This document shows, piece by piece, positions 25,256 to 33,813 of a stretch of 64,000 nt of DNA. Numbering within the stretch: the stretch's first letter is position 1; each line of letters begins with the position of its first letter. The DNA comes from Ruminococcaceae bacterium YAD3003. GTDB taxonomy: Bacteria; Bacillota; Clostridia; Saccharofermentanales; Saccharofermentanaceae. Below the pieces are notes generated by a model. That model did not search any database. It was not told the origin of the DNA and saw only the letters and a program-made list of their open reading frames with translations. The position numbers and the translations under genes are program-made. Where the stretch lies: assembly GCA_900107185.1 (NCBI GenBank), contig FNPA01000014.1, positions 17,352 through 81,351 of the forward strand, written 5' to 3'.

Positions 25256-25636
25256 TCAGGATCCGATATGCTTCTCTACCCATTTCTTTAGGTCTTCGTC
25301 ATCTTTCTCGCTTGCAGCAATACCCATGATAATATCCACAAATTCTTCATTCGAAGCATTCACGTGATAACCGTTGATCTCAAGCAATGTAAGCAGAACA
25401 AGTGCTCCGATACGCTTGTTTCCGTCTCTGAATGAGTGATTCTTTATAAGTCCATAAGCAAGCCGGATGATCTTATCTTTAGTTTCCGGATACAGTTCCT
25501 CCCCGCCAAATGTCTGGAAAGGTGCCTGCAAAGCGGAATCAAGCATGCCTTCATTAAGTACGCCCAAAGCCCCGCCATAGCGCTCGTATATAGCTTCGTG
25601 GAGCATAATTATCTGATCCTTAGTAAGCGTAATCAT
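25256..25636 (-). CDS. doc: Doc-family (Fic/DOC) toxin
   Basis: The Fic/DOC catalytic motif is complete, HSFRDGNKR at about residues 66-74 (HxFx[DN]GNKR type), with the usual preceding IRLAYGLIKN. Length 126 matches Doc, which phosphorylates translation factor EF-Tu and arrests translation. The N-terminus ITLTKDQIIMLHEAIYERYGG is also family-typical. Its ATG overlaps the stop of the tiny upstream gene (ATGA), which fits a toxin-antitoxin pair. Reaction and target are taken from the family; not shown here. Confidence 0.9.
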   Translation of the reverse strand: MITLTKDQIIMLHEAIYERYGGALGVLNEGMLDSALQAPFQTFGGEELYPETKDKIIRLAYGLIKNHSFRDGNKRIGALVLLTLLEINGYHVNASNEEFVDIIMGIAASEKDDEDLKKWVEKHIGS

Positions 25637-25743
25637 TTTGCAAGCTCCTTGAATGCTTCATCAAATTCATCCATCAGTTTTTCAGCTGCGGCAAGGAGTT
25701 CGCCGTCACTTATAATTTCATGCTGCTTAATATCTTCATTCAT
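25633..25743 (-). CDS. Putative antitoxin of Doc (36 aa)
   Basis: A short reading frame, MNEDIKQHEIISDGELLAAA then EKLMDEFDEAFKELAK, ends 3 bases inside the doc start. It is acidic and amphipathic, like the C-terminal part of Phd that neutralises Doc by entering the active site. It lacks the N-terminal DNA-binding domain of Phd, so autoregulation must be through something else. Its start overlaps the end of the preceding 529-aa gene by 8 bases. Confidence 0.65.
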   Translation of the reverse strand: MNEDIKQHEIISDGELLAAAEKLMDEFDEAFKELAK

Positions 25744-27322
25744 GATTAACTTTCTCCCACGCTTTCAAAACTTCCTCAGCACTCAAGCCGTCAAACGATT
25801 CATGGTGAAAAACATCCCAGAAGGCCCTGGCCTTATCTTCATCGCCATTAAGTTCTTTGCTTATTTTTACCAAAAGGTCATCGCTGTCCCTAAGTTCGTC
25901 TTCACTGACAGATCTGATCCTGTACAAAGGCGACAAAGGCGGTTCATAACTGTGCAGTTCAGCTTCCTTATAGAACCTCTTGTGCTTCAACGCCTCCAGT
26001 CTCCATTCATCCGTGTAGGGCATCTTGAAAAGGATCTGCGGCATGCAGCAATCGTACTGGGCGTGAGCCTCTGTTACCATGGCATGGAACGAAGGACCAA
26101 AAGGATAGCAATCGATATTAACTATGTCTCCGGGCTTATACGGAGTAGGCAGATTCAGGTCAAGAAATCCGCCAAAGAAATTCCTGTCACTTTCAAGTGC
26201 AGAATAATACTCGTAACCGTTCTTCTCCTTCTTCAGATTTAATTTCTCAAACCAGCAGACTTCGCCGTTGTAAATATAGTAGTCGTATCTGAAGGTTTCC
26301 CATGCTCCGTTATCACGAAGATTCCATACTTCCAATTTGTACCACGTTGCGATCGGATAGCCTTCTTCGGGCTCTTCGTCATCATCGTCAGCAAAAATCT
26401 CTTTATCAAATTCTTCTTCGCGCCTAATGTATTCCATAACATCTTTCATTGACTTGAACACACCTAAAGGTTGAGACTTCACGAAATAAATTTGCGGATC
26501 ATACCACTCATTGAAAAGACAATATATTCGTTCTTCTTCATAAAGATCGTTGTATTTTAGATCAAACTCAGCATTTCGTATTGCTGCACAGCAGTCATCA
26601 AAACAGATTCCGAAATCCCCTATCACATCACAAATCGTTTGCTTAATATGTTCAAAGTCAGCACTTTCAGACATCAGCTTCGATACATTGGTAAATGAAT
26701 CATACTTTATGCTGTTTTTCTTGCGAAGGCTTACAAGCATATCTATCTTAGACTTCAAAGATACAGGAGCTTTGCATATGATCTCCGCTATATATGATTC
26801 ACTGAAAGTGCCATCTGCAGTATTAAAAGCAATCATCTCCTCGCTAAAACCACACTTTCGTAAGACATCCCTTTCATCTTCATTTGTCCATCCGTGGCAT
26901 TCAATGACATAAGGTTTGAGGTCATCAATCTTTTCTATCTCAACACAAGTTCCTAAAGGAATGTGATACAGTCTGCACTTCTTATTCAGGGCCAAAAGAA
27001 GAAGCATGTTAATGAAGACCTCTTCGCTCTCTCCGTCCCAAACTGCGATCATGCGGTCGCAGTCTTTCAGCATCTTTACATTCGTTGACAATGCGTATTT
27101 GATGCGCGCCATAGGATAGCGATGTTTTGGCGGAACATACCGAATAACACTGACCTTCTCATATTGCTTGTTTTTGCAGCGTCCGTATACACGGTGATCG
27201 AAATCAGAATCACCAAGCAGTATCTCGTCGCCATTACTCATGAGAGTCCCGACGTCTTCCCAGAATGCCTTGGGGAATTCCCTGTAATGTATTCCGTTTG
27301 TTCCGCAGATATATGTGATCAT
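25736..27322 (-). CDS. Hypothetical protein with SLOG-like N-terminus and shared C-terminal module (528 aa)
   Basis: The N-terminal 60 residues (MITYICGTNGIHYREFP ... GDEILLGDSDFDHRVYGR ... YEKVSVI) resemble SLOG-type nucleotide-binding domains. The next 280 residues are helical with no match. The C-terminal 200 residues include CWFEKLN ... LPTPYKPGDIVNID, also present in the 341-aa protein at 17741-18766. ATG at 27322 with AAAGGAG 8 bases ahead is preferred to a start 66 bases upstream. It is the second gene after a metallophosphoesterase and precedes the antitoxin and Doc genes, so all four can be one operon. Confidence 0.65.
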   Translation of the reverse strand: MITYICGTNGIHYREFPKAFWEDVGTLMSNGDEILLGDSDFDHRVYGRCKNKQYEKVSVIRYVPPKHRYPMARIKYALSTNVKMLKDCDRMIAVWDGESEEVFINMLLLLALNKKCRLYHIPLGTCVEIEKIDDLKPYVIECHGWTNEDERDVLRKCGFSEEMIAFNTADGTFSESYIAEIICKAPVSLKSKIDMLVSLRKKNSIKYDSFTNVSKLMSESADFEHIKQTICDVIGDFGICFDDCCAAIRNAEFDLKYNDLYEEERIYCLFNEWYDPQIYFVKSQPLGVFKSMKDVMEYIRREEEFDKEIFADDDDEEPEEGYPIATWYKLEVWNLRDNGAWETFRYDYYIYNGEVCWFEKLNLKKEKNGYEYYSALESDRNFFGGFLDLNLPTPYKPGDIVNIDCYPFGPSFHAMVTEAHAQYDCCMPQILFKMPYTDEWRLEALKHKRFYKEAELHSYEPPLSPLYRIRSVSEDELRDSDDLLVKISKELNGDEDKARAFWDVFHHESFDGLSAEEVLKAWEKVNHE

Positions 27323-27335
27323 CAGTCTGTCTCCT

Positions 27336-28076
27336 TTATTTAATTTCCTTGATCCTGCTGAACAAAAGCGAAAACTTCTCCCAATCAAGATCTCTGTGAT
27401 AATGCCCGAAATACCAGTGTTTGAATTTCAATCCGTGCTCAGTAATCAGCGAATCAAGAAATTCAGTCAGCTTGTTGCCGGATCTGTCGACAACAGCGGC
27501 CATGTTATTGGCCGGAAGTCTGGAAATATCGCTGCTATAGACAGCGCTTATATTCTTACCGATATAGCCTTCAGGAGCGCAATGAGTCAGTACGATATCG
27601 ACTTCGAAATTAACATTTGCAAGGTTCTTCAATGCTTCCTCATATTCTTCATCAGACGGCATCTCACGTGCCCACCAGGATGCACCTTCCTTGCGGTATT
27701 CCTTATCAGTGGATTCGGCTCCGCCCATGGTAAAGAATGTAGTCCCGAAAATGTTATAGACCTGACCTCTCATTAGATGAATGACACGATCGGATATCTT
27801 ATGAACCTTTCCACCGTTCCACTCTTCTACAGGATACTTGTCCAATAGATCATGATTCTCGTGATTGCCGTCAATGAACAGTGTAGTAAATGATCTTTGG
27901 TTATATACTTTGAGCACGTATCTGTCCTGTTCAGCACCATCCCAGATTCCTCCGAAATCACCAACAATAATCAGGAAATCATAATGGTCCGACATGTATT
28001 TCTGTTCCGGGAAATTAGTAGTATTTAACTTCTCCCAGTCTGTTGTTCCATGAGTGTCACCGGTTATGTAAAACAT
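27336..28076 (-). CDS. Metallophosphoesterase (calcineurin-like)
   Basis: All metal-binding motifs of the calcineurin-like family are there: GDTHG, GDFGG, GNHEN, THCAP and GHYH. It probably hydrolyses a phosphodiester or phosphomonoester with two metal ions in the cytosol. About 246 residues from an ATG at 28076 (AGGAGG lies 12 bases upstream; an in-frame GTG 9 bases earlier is possible). It is followed after 13 bases by the SLOG-like 528-aa gene, which suggests that the phosphoesterase acts on a small nucleotide ligand; that is inference. Confidence 0.88.
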   Translation of the reverse strand: MFYITGDTHGTTDWEKLNTTNFPEQKYMSDHYDFLIIVGDFGGIWDGAEQDRYVLKVYNQRSFTTLFIDGNHENHDLLDKYPVEEWNGGKVHKISDRVIHLMRGQVYNIFGTTFFTMGGAESTDKEYRKEGASWWAREMPSDEEYEEALKNLANVNFEVDIVLTHCAPEGYIGKNISAVYSSDISRLPANNMAAVVDRSGNKLTEFLDSLITEHGLKFKHWYFGHYHRDLDWEKFSLLFSRIKEIK

Positions 28077-28156
28077 ATCGATCACAAACCTCCTGTAATT
28101 CACCTTACAGGTTCATTATAGGAAGTGTGATGCACCAATTTAGGAACATTAAAATA

Positions 28157-28174
28157 CCCGGCAATGATGCCGGG
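28157..28174 (-). terminator. Rho-independent terminator
   Basis: CCCGGCA/TGCCGGG hairpin with a 4-base loop; on the minus strand it is followed by TATTTT. It ends transcription of the gene at 28254-28616. Confidence 0.75.
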
Positions 28175-28253
28175 CAAAGAGTTCTTCAAACTTAATCATT
28201 TTGCATACATCCAAACTGTTGCTTTCGCTGTGCTTGCCTGTTATTAACTGACA

Positions 28254-28616
28254 TTAATCAAAAAACACAACCGAATCATCATCACAATAAAGTTGCATCA
28301 GCAGACCATTTATATATGCACGGTCTATCGAACCTAATTGATCCTCAATTTCTCCAGCCGTAGATTCACGTGTACCCTTTTTCCAAGTAACATATGCTAC
28401 ATGCTCCACTTCAGTAAGGTCATCTTCATATGAATAAAGAAGTATGCTTCGATTGTAATCAGAATCCGTCCATTCCGAATCCGCTTCAAAGTATCTTTTC
28501 CATTCTTTATCAGTAGGGTGAAGGTAAACTAAGTTTTCTTTTTCTGAGTCACCAAAAATAACCAGACCATTCAAGGATGTCTCATATTCTTTACCATCAA
28601 CAAAGTATTTAGACAT
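28254..28616 (-). CDS. Hypothetical acidic protein (120 aa)
   Basis: Soluble and acidic, starting MSKYFVDGKEYETSLNGLVI. The ATG at 28616 has AGAGG 7 bases ahead. It is rich in Tyr and Asp, with a possible beta fold and an acidic ending DDDSVVFFD. No family recognised. It follows the UDG-like gene within 30 bases and is probably cotranscribed with it. Confidence 0.6.
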   Translation of the reverse strand: MSKYFVDGKEYETSLNGLVIFGDSEKENLVYLHPTDKEWKRYFEADSEWTDSDYNRSILLYSYEDDLTEVEHVAYVTWKKGTRESTAGEIEDQLGSIDRAYINGLLMQLYCDDDSVVFFD

Positions 28617-28644
28617 AAATATTCCTCTCATATTCCTATGTTGT

Positions 28645-29214
28645 TTATATTTTTAACTCTTTTTTAATCTGCGATATATATTCCTTGCTAGTCATAGCAT
28701 ATTTAGAAGGCGGCGAAAAATGAGAGATTCTAACGACTTTGTAAGCACAACTGATATCAGGATTGTAAGCTATCATATTATATGCATTTTCTCCGAACAC
28801 AAAAATAGTCAGATCTTCATCAAAGCATCCAAGTTCTTCCTTTAATGCATCAACATTTCTTTTATAAATCTGAGGATTCTTAGCCATTTCTATTTTCACT
28901 AGATTTGATTTTGCTGTCTTAAACACCTCATGACATTCTAAGTCTTTGTATTTGATTAAATCAGTAACATAACACCCCTCATATTTTGAGCCTTCAAATG
29001 CAGCCCTAAGGTTTGCATCTCCTTTACTACCAGACTTATGAAAACTCAACCATTTACCAGGTGCTTCATCAGATGGATTAAGTGCAACAAACACACAATT
29101 TGTTTTAACTTTTTCCCAATTAATCTTATCCTTAGGAAGATTATCGTCCCATAGCATCCAACTAGACAGCATATTGTATTTGCTTAATATGTTTTCACGA
29201 TCCTTATTAGTCAT
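28645..29214 (-). CDS. Uracil-DNA-glycosylase-superfamily-like protein (DUF1643-related?) (189 aa)
   Basis: Contains FVALNPSDEAPGKWLSFH, followed by NLRAAFEGSKYEGCYVTDLI and, later, IFVFGENAYNMI and VRISHFSPPSKYA. The asparagine-rich strand, the 'F(V/G)xNPS' start and the C-terminal 'H-x-S-P' segment follow the layout of the UDG superfamily and of DUF1643. Catalysis on DNA is not certain. It may act on DNA or on modified nucleotides. The assignment is from pattern only and could be wrong. Strong translation signals; cotranscribed with the 120-aa gene. Confidence 0.5.
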   Translation of the reverse strand: MTNKDRENILSKYNMLSSWMLWDDNLPKDKINWEKVKTNCVFVALNPSDEAPGKWLSFHKSGSKGDANLRAAFEGSKYEGCYVTDLIKYKDLECHEVFKTAKSNLVKIEMAKNPQIYKRNVDALKEELGCFDEDLTIFVFGENAYNMIAYNPDISCAYKVVRISHFSPPSKYAMTSKEYISQIKKELKI

Positions 29215-29224
29215 ATTCTCCTCC

Positions 29225-29338
29225 TCACCACCACGGCTCAGTCAGATCCCGTGTTTCTGTAACTTCAATGTCTTCTTTCTTTATCACCTTGATCTTATCT
29301 ACATTGCTCAGATCGTCATCTTCCTTGCAAAGCCTCTC
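29225..29338 (-). pseudogene. C-terminal gene remnant (about 37 codons)
   Basis: The frame ERLCKEDDDLSNVDKIKVIK then KEDIEVTETRDLTEPWW ends at a stop but lacks a start and a ribosome binding site. It looks like the acidic tail of a lost gene. A second, similar scrap is at 24467. It is close to the next gene and may be a sign of deletions in this region. Confidence 0.4.
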
Positions 29339-29369
29339 CAATAATCATGTAGGCCCGAACGCTTTCATA

Positions 29370-30095
29370 TCAAGTCTTTATTTCATCCCAACTCTGCAAA
29401 CAATGGCCATATACCCAGAGAGCCTGGTCCTGATCTCGACTAAGGAATCGCCCTTCTGGATAATGAGGAAGTTCATGGTTTAGAACAAGCATAATATATT
29501 CTTTATACATGCACATTACAGAGTCGATATCGTACTTGTTTGGCAATACTCCAAGTTTTATCTCACCAGGTGAACAATGGTATTCCAATGCCAACACGGC
29601 TTTATGGACATACTGATCGTAAATAGGTACTTTCCCGGAAGATAGAAAATACATTGAATTAATGATCTGTACTGCTCCAAAACCTTTTCCCGGTAGCTCA
29701 GTCTTTACAAGTTTAGAATATAGCTCGCGAATACAAGAAAATAAACTATACCTATAAAAAGATTCGGATTCCAGATCGTAGTTTTTTAAAGAAGAACCCT
29801 CATACAAGCTTTTTGCTTTATCACAGTACATTTCAATATCTTTATTCTTATAGTGATAATACCGGTAATCAATGTCACCATTTACCTTCGGTTTTGTACC
29901 AAGTTTCCAAGCGATAGCATTGACATTATAAATGCCTTTTTCCAAATCTTTTTCTATTATGTCTTCATCTGATTTTTCAGTCGTATTCAAGTCCAAAGGA
30001 ATTCCATATTCTTTTTTGATGTCCTTTGAAATCTGATTCTTATAGTAAAACTGGCTATAAAACTGATTAAACGATTCCGGTTTGATTACTGTCAT
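29370..30095 (-). CDS. Hypothetical protein with 'PIYD' motif, HhH-like (241 aa)
   Basis: ATG at 30095 (or 30098) with GGAGG upstream, 15-19 bases after the WYL-LRR gene stop, so it is cotranscribed with it. The segment LPGKGFGAVQIINSMYFL followed by GKVPIYDQYVHKAVLALEYH is arranged like the helix-hairpin-helix plus GPD region of base-excision glycosylases (LPG-x-G then P-I/V-D). The same turn is in the protein at 16396-17166. The catalytic Asp would be in PIYD. DNA binding is likely; enzyme activity is a guess. Confidence 0.55.
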   Translation of the reverse strand: MTVIKPESFNQFYSQFYYKNQISKDIKKEYGIPLDLNTTEKSDEDIIEKDLEKGIYNVNAIAWKLGTKPKVNGDIDYRYYHYKNKDIEMYCDKAKSLYEGSSLKNYDLESESFYRYSLFSCIRELYSKLVKTELPGKGFGAVQIINSMYFLSSGKVPIYDQYVHKAVLALEYHCSPGEIKLGVLPNKYDIDSVMCMYKEYIMLVLNHELPHYPEGRFLSRDQDQALWVYGHCLQSWDEIKT

Positions 30096-30114
30096 CATTG
30101 CATCCTCCGGTGTA

Positions 30115-32346
30115 TTACTCAAACTCAATATGTCCGTATGCAATCATCTTAACCGACTTCTTCTCACCTTCAACAGTGCGGTTGTAGTGATAACCGTCAT
30201 CGTCGATCTCAATTTCTCTGAACACATTATGGTTTACGAGCATTGCCGGACTAATTAAGTTGTTGATCGTGCCTGCATGTCTGTAAATTCTTTCAGCATA
30301 GCCGCTCAGCTCACCCCAGCCAATCTGGTTATCAAGCAAATACTTAACGTGTGCAAGATTAGCGGGGTAAGATTTTCTGCGTATTTCACTAAACCGGGGA
30401 TCATTACGTTCGACGCTATAAAAAGATTTTTCTGCCATGCCAACCAACTTAAGTCCGTGATCCTGCTTGAATATCGAGATAGAATAGATCCTGTCTTCAT
30501 CAACATCAGTGATATTGTCGGCCACCGGACCTTCGTAGGTTACATACCATGTATATTCATCTCCTGCAAAAGATTCAATGTCTTCATAAAGGTCAATTCT
30601 CTCATAACCAAAGCAAGAGTAATCGACTATACCAAACTTCTTGTCTCTGTTAAATCTGTCTGTACCTGAGTTAATCTGAGAAACCAATGAAGATTTAACA
30701 GCGGCATCTGTCAACTCGCTAGTAGCGAAGCTTTCCATCGTCTCTGCATCACGTCTCATAATACTGCTGGTTTCCCTCGGAAGACTTTCGCTCATGACGT
30801 GCAATCCCCTGTCAGCGCGATTGCTGATTTTGATTTCCACAGGATTACCGTCAGCTCTTTTTAATCTTCTCTTATCAATCAATTTGAATACAGGCTTATT
30901 AACCGTAAGGATCCTTAAATTAGGTAGAGAATAAAGTGCTTCAACATTCTCAACTGAGTATTCATGGATCGATAACCTGTTCAGATTCCCAAGTCCCCTG
31001 AGAAAGTTCAGATCAGTTATTCCGGTCATGTCCAGAGCGAGAATTCTCAGATCAGACAGCTCTGATATAACGCCCGGATCACCTATCTCATTATGAGAAA
31101 TCACCAATTCGTTCAGTTCATTATAAGAAGAGAGGAACGAGAAATCCTTTATTCCGTTTCTGCGGAAAACAGCCCTTCTGATTCCGGTCAATTCTCTGTA
31201 AGTATACTGTCTGTTCAGGTCGATATTGTCCAGATGGAGCAGTCCAAATCTTTCTGTTTTCTTGATCTGTTCCTGATATTCAATATCCTGATTCTCATCA
31301 GTATAAGCATACCTGATGAGATGCGCTCTTTCCCTGATTTCTTCCCTGAGATAATCGGGATCAAGAATAACGGCATACTCACCATACCTCATGGCCCAGT
31401 CGATAATGTCCTTCTCACTGCTCTTTACCTGAACGATAAGACGGTTAGAGGTGTGGTGCGCAGGTTCGATCTTTATTTCTGTTCCGAAAGAATCAATGAC
31501 CTCGCCTAAAACAGACTTATCAATCTCAAGTCTCACCTTTACGGTCTCACCGACATTCATATAGCAGTGCTCAACGATATACTCATTAGAACGCAAGGCA
31601 GCATTAATCCTTGCCGCAGAATGCGCAGACTTTTCTTCAAGTATAACTAAACCGGTGATCCTGTCGATACGATACCTCTTGATAACATTAGAGTCCTTCT
31701 CACCGCACAACAGATAGTAGTTACCGTCAGATACAACGACTCTGTAAGGACTTACCTTAACAGGTTCGTCGCCAACGGGGTGAAGATTCTTGTCGGTATC
31801 AAACACATTGTTATAGAAGGTTACCATCCTCTGCCTGTGGATGGCTTCATTGATGTCACCAAGTATCGTAAAGAAATCCTTCCTGACGGGAACATTCTTC
31901 TCATTGATCTTAGTATGGAACTCAAAGATTCCGCTGTACTGGTTATGACTGAGCTTTACAAGCTTTTTGGTAATCTCTTCGGCACTGGACTTATCGACAT
32001 GCTTTGAGAACTGAACAGCATCCATCAGGAACATCAGCTCTTCGTCAGTGAAATCATCTTCATAACAGAACTCTAACCAGTAATCCTTGAGTATGGGCGA
32101 ATCGCCTCTCGGAATAATTGTATAGTGAAGACGAGTATTCTCGTCAATCCAGTCGCCGTCTTCATCCTTTCCGTACTTTTCAATAAGTCTATTTAGTGCA
32201 CGTGATACGGTTCTGCGGTCACAATCATTTTCAGGATCTTCTTTGAGCCTTCTTAAAATCTCGGCCTGGCCGATCGGCTTATCTTTAGTCGCATATTTCT
32301 TAATGATATCAAAAACAAGATCTATACATTTATTATGCTTAATCAT
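30115..32346 (-). CDS. WYL-domain regulator fused to leucine-rich repeats (743 aa)
   Basis: An N-terminal HTH (IGQAEILRRLKEDPENDCDRRTVSRALNRL) and WYL domain (residues about 155-240, SPYRVVVSDGNYYLLCG then KRYRIDRITGLVILEE) lead into a WCX region, then about five leucine-rich repeats (FSFLSSYNELNELVISHNEIGD, LSDLRILALDMTGI, LRGLGNLNRLSI, LYSLPNLRILTV) at roughly residues 370-460. The remaining 280 residues are unfamiliar, with a beta-rich ending. An LRR part would let the regulator bind a partner or signal protein. Normal WYL regulators are 300-350 residues, so this is more than twice as long. ATG start near an appropriate site. Confidence 0.8.
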   Translation of the reverse strand: MIKHNKCIDLVFDIIKKYATKDKPIGQAEILRRLKEDPENDCDRRTVSRALNRLIEKYGKDEDGDWIDENTRLHYTIIPRGDSPILKDYWLEFCYEDDFTDEELMFLMDAVQFSKHVDKSSAEEITKKLVKLSHNQYSGIFEFHTKINEKNVPVRKDFFTILGDINEAIHRQRMVTFYNNVFDTDKNLHPVGDEPVKVSPYRVVVSDGNYYLLCGEKDSNVIKRYRIDRITGLVILEEKSAHSAARINAALRSNEYIVEHCYMNVGETVKVRLEIDKSVLGEVIDSFGTEIKIEPAHHTSNRLIVQVKSSEKDIIDWAMRYGEYAVILDPDYLREEIRERAHLIRYAYTDENQDIEYQEQIKKTERFGLLHLDNIDLNRQYTYRELTGIRRAVFRRNGIKDFSFLSSYNELNELVISHNEIGDPGVISELSDLRILALDMTGITDLNFLRGLGNLNRLSIHEYSVENVEALYSLPNLRILTVNKPVFKLIDKRRLKRADGNPVEIKISNRADRGLHVMSESLPRETSSIMRRDAETMESFATSELTDAAVKSSLVSQINSGTDRFNRDKKFGIVDYSCFGYERIDLYEDIESFAGDEYTWYVTYEGPVADNITDVDEDRIYSISIFKQDHGLKLVGMAEKSFYSVERNDPRFSEIRRKSYPANLAHVKYLLDNQIGWGELSGYAERIYRHAGTINNLISPAMLVNHNVFREIEIDDDGYHYNRTVEGEKKSVKMIAYGHIEFE

Positions 32347-32477
32347 CTGTCTAACCCTCCATTTCCAATAGAAGTATCGCTTATTCCTGCCCAGATATTA
32401 GCATGCAGCAAAAACAAATTAAAGGGATAGATGTGACAGATTTGTCACATCTCGAAAAGTTGTCCTCATATCGAGAT

Positions 32478-33062
32478 TTAATCACCAACGTCCAAAACAC
32501 ACTGAAAGTGAATGTTTGCCTTTAGCAGTGCATCGTTGCCGGGATCATGCTTAAAGTAATCCGACGTTACTTCGCAAACAGGCGTTCCGGGGATCTGTTT
32601 CCCCAGTTCAACGATCCGTTTGCCTGTATAAATCTCGATCTTCTCCCACTGCTCCATGGTGCCCTCGTAGTAGACATCCTCCAAAGAAACACAGCCGGCA
32701 GAGACGTCACGGCCGATCTTTTTCACATTCTTCGGAATGGTAAGTCTTTTAATGTTGGTACAACCTTTGAAGGCGGCATCGGGAATGCCCCATACACCAG
32801 AATGAAGAATAATGTCTGTAACTTTATCATTACCCTGGAATACCTCAGGCTTAAAGCCCGCAACATCAACTTCGTTTCCCCATTTGTTAATACCCTTTTG
32901 GGGGAGCTTTATCACTTCAGACGCTGTATCACCCAGCGTTATTACATACATAGGTGCACGTCTCATAACGCCCGAGATATATGTATATCCGCAGTATCCG
33001 AAGGTTAAATCCTTTGCTTCTTCGGCAGTCTTAATTACTTTAATATAATCTTTATATAACAC
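32478..33062 (-). CDS. BspA-type leucine-rich repeat protein (194 aa)
   Basis: Two to three LRR_5 repeats are visible: VTDIILHSGVWGIPDAAFKGC, IKRLTIPKNVKKIGRDVSAGC and LEDVYYEGTMEQWEKIEI. BspA-like repeats usually occur in surface or adhesion proteins, but this one has no signal peptide or anchor and may act inside the cell. The N-terminal 60 residues have an unusual GYCGYTYISGVMRRAPMYVIT segment. Its promoter-proximal region has no clear regulatory site. Related LRRs appear in the WYL-LRR protein next to it, so the two may be linked. Confidence 0.7.
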   Translation of the reverse strand: MLYKDYIKVIKTAEEAKDLTFGYCGYTYISGVMRRAPMYVITLGDTASEVIKLPQKGINKWGNEVDVAGFKPEVFQGNDKVTDIILHSGVWGIPDAAFKGCTNIKRLTIPKNVKKIGRDVSAGCVSLEDVYYEGTMEQWEKIEIYTGKRIVELGKQIPGTPVCEVTSDYFKHDPGNDALLKANIHFQCVLDVGD

Positions 33063-33134
33063 AGCATTGCCCTCCCTTCTGTCTCTATAATTTCATCTTA
33101 CAGAGGGAGATGCGACAAAAAGAGTACATTACTT

Positions 33135-33236
33135 CTATTTGTTCAGCGGACAAGAATCAAGCCACTTGATCAGATCTTCATCACATCTTATACGGCTGAT
33201 GCATACAGAAAGTAAATGGGCGTCCCGGTGGTTTTC
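33135..33236 (-). pseudogene. Short C-terminal gene remnant
   Basis: Frame reading ENHRDAHLLSVCISRIRCDE then DLIKWLDSCPLNK before a stop; an upstream stop limits it to about 33 codons. No start, no site. It resembles a truncated protein end and may be chance, so confidence is low. Confidence 0.25.
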
Positions 33237-33258
33237 TTATGACTAAAAGGTCAATATA

Positions 33259-33291
33259 AAAGCACCTTAATCGTAACGACTAAAGTGCTTT
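33259..33291 (-). terminator. Rho-independent terminator after the DUF458 gene
   Basis: On the minus strand AAAGCACTTTAG pairs with TTAAGGTGCTTT, followed by T residues. It lies directly after the stop at 33294. Confidence 0.65.
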
Positions 33292-33293
33292 GA

Positions 33294-33785
33294 TCATTTA
33301 CTGTATTTATCCGCAATTCCGGACGCTGCGTAACTGTCCGGCTTGATAAGACAGACATAACCCTGACTCGTTACCCAGCTGACGACTTCTTTGATAAGTA
33401 CGCTCGTTTTACCTGATCTTCCTATGTCACAGTGAATCTGGAAAGAAACATTCAAGTCTTCGAGCAGCATGTCTTTTTCCATAAACAACTCTTCCAGATT
33501 ATCGAGAAGGGCATGTGCTATAAAAAGGCTTCTGCCTGTCTCTTCATTGATCTTCTGCTTAAGGTTGGTGATAAGACGGATGAACTCAATGTTATAAAAG
33601 TACGTTCCGCCATTGCCCTTCTTATGTATGGCGATTACTTCAACCATCTTTGTCCTGTCGAAATTCTGGCTGTCTGTTCCGACAGTTATCTCGTAACTGC
33701 TTGTCTTGTCCGACATGATGATGTCGAAAATCCTTTTCGCTATGTCAGGAACGTTAATAATTTGTCCCTGAGCTGTCTTAAACAT
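33294..33785 (-). CDS. DUF458/YkuK family protein, RNase H-like (163 aa)
   Basis: YkuK-type sequence: MFKTAQGQIINVPDIAKRIF, YEITVGTDSQNF (an RNase H-like strand with acidic residue), VIAIHKKGNGGTYFYN, HCDIGRSGKT and WVTSQGYVCLIKPDSYAAS. Members are predicted to have an RNase H-like fold. The predicted metal ligands are the Asp of GTDSQ and that of CDIGR. The ATG at 33785 is chosen because GGAG lies 8 bases upstream. It follows directly after the tRNA array, with 28 bases between, in the same direction. Confidence 0.85.
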   Translation of the reverse strand: MFKTAQGQIINVPDIAKRIFDIIMSDKTSSYEITVGTDSQNFDRTKMVEVIAIHKKGNGGTYFYNIEFIRLITNLKQKINEETGRSLFIAHALLDNLEELFMEKDMLLEDLNVSFQIHCDIGRSGKTSVLIKEVVSWVTSQGYVCLIKPDSYAASGIADKYSK

Positions 33786-33813
33786 GATTCTGTCTCCTTC
33801 CTTTGTTATTATT

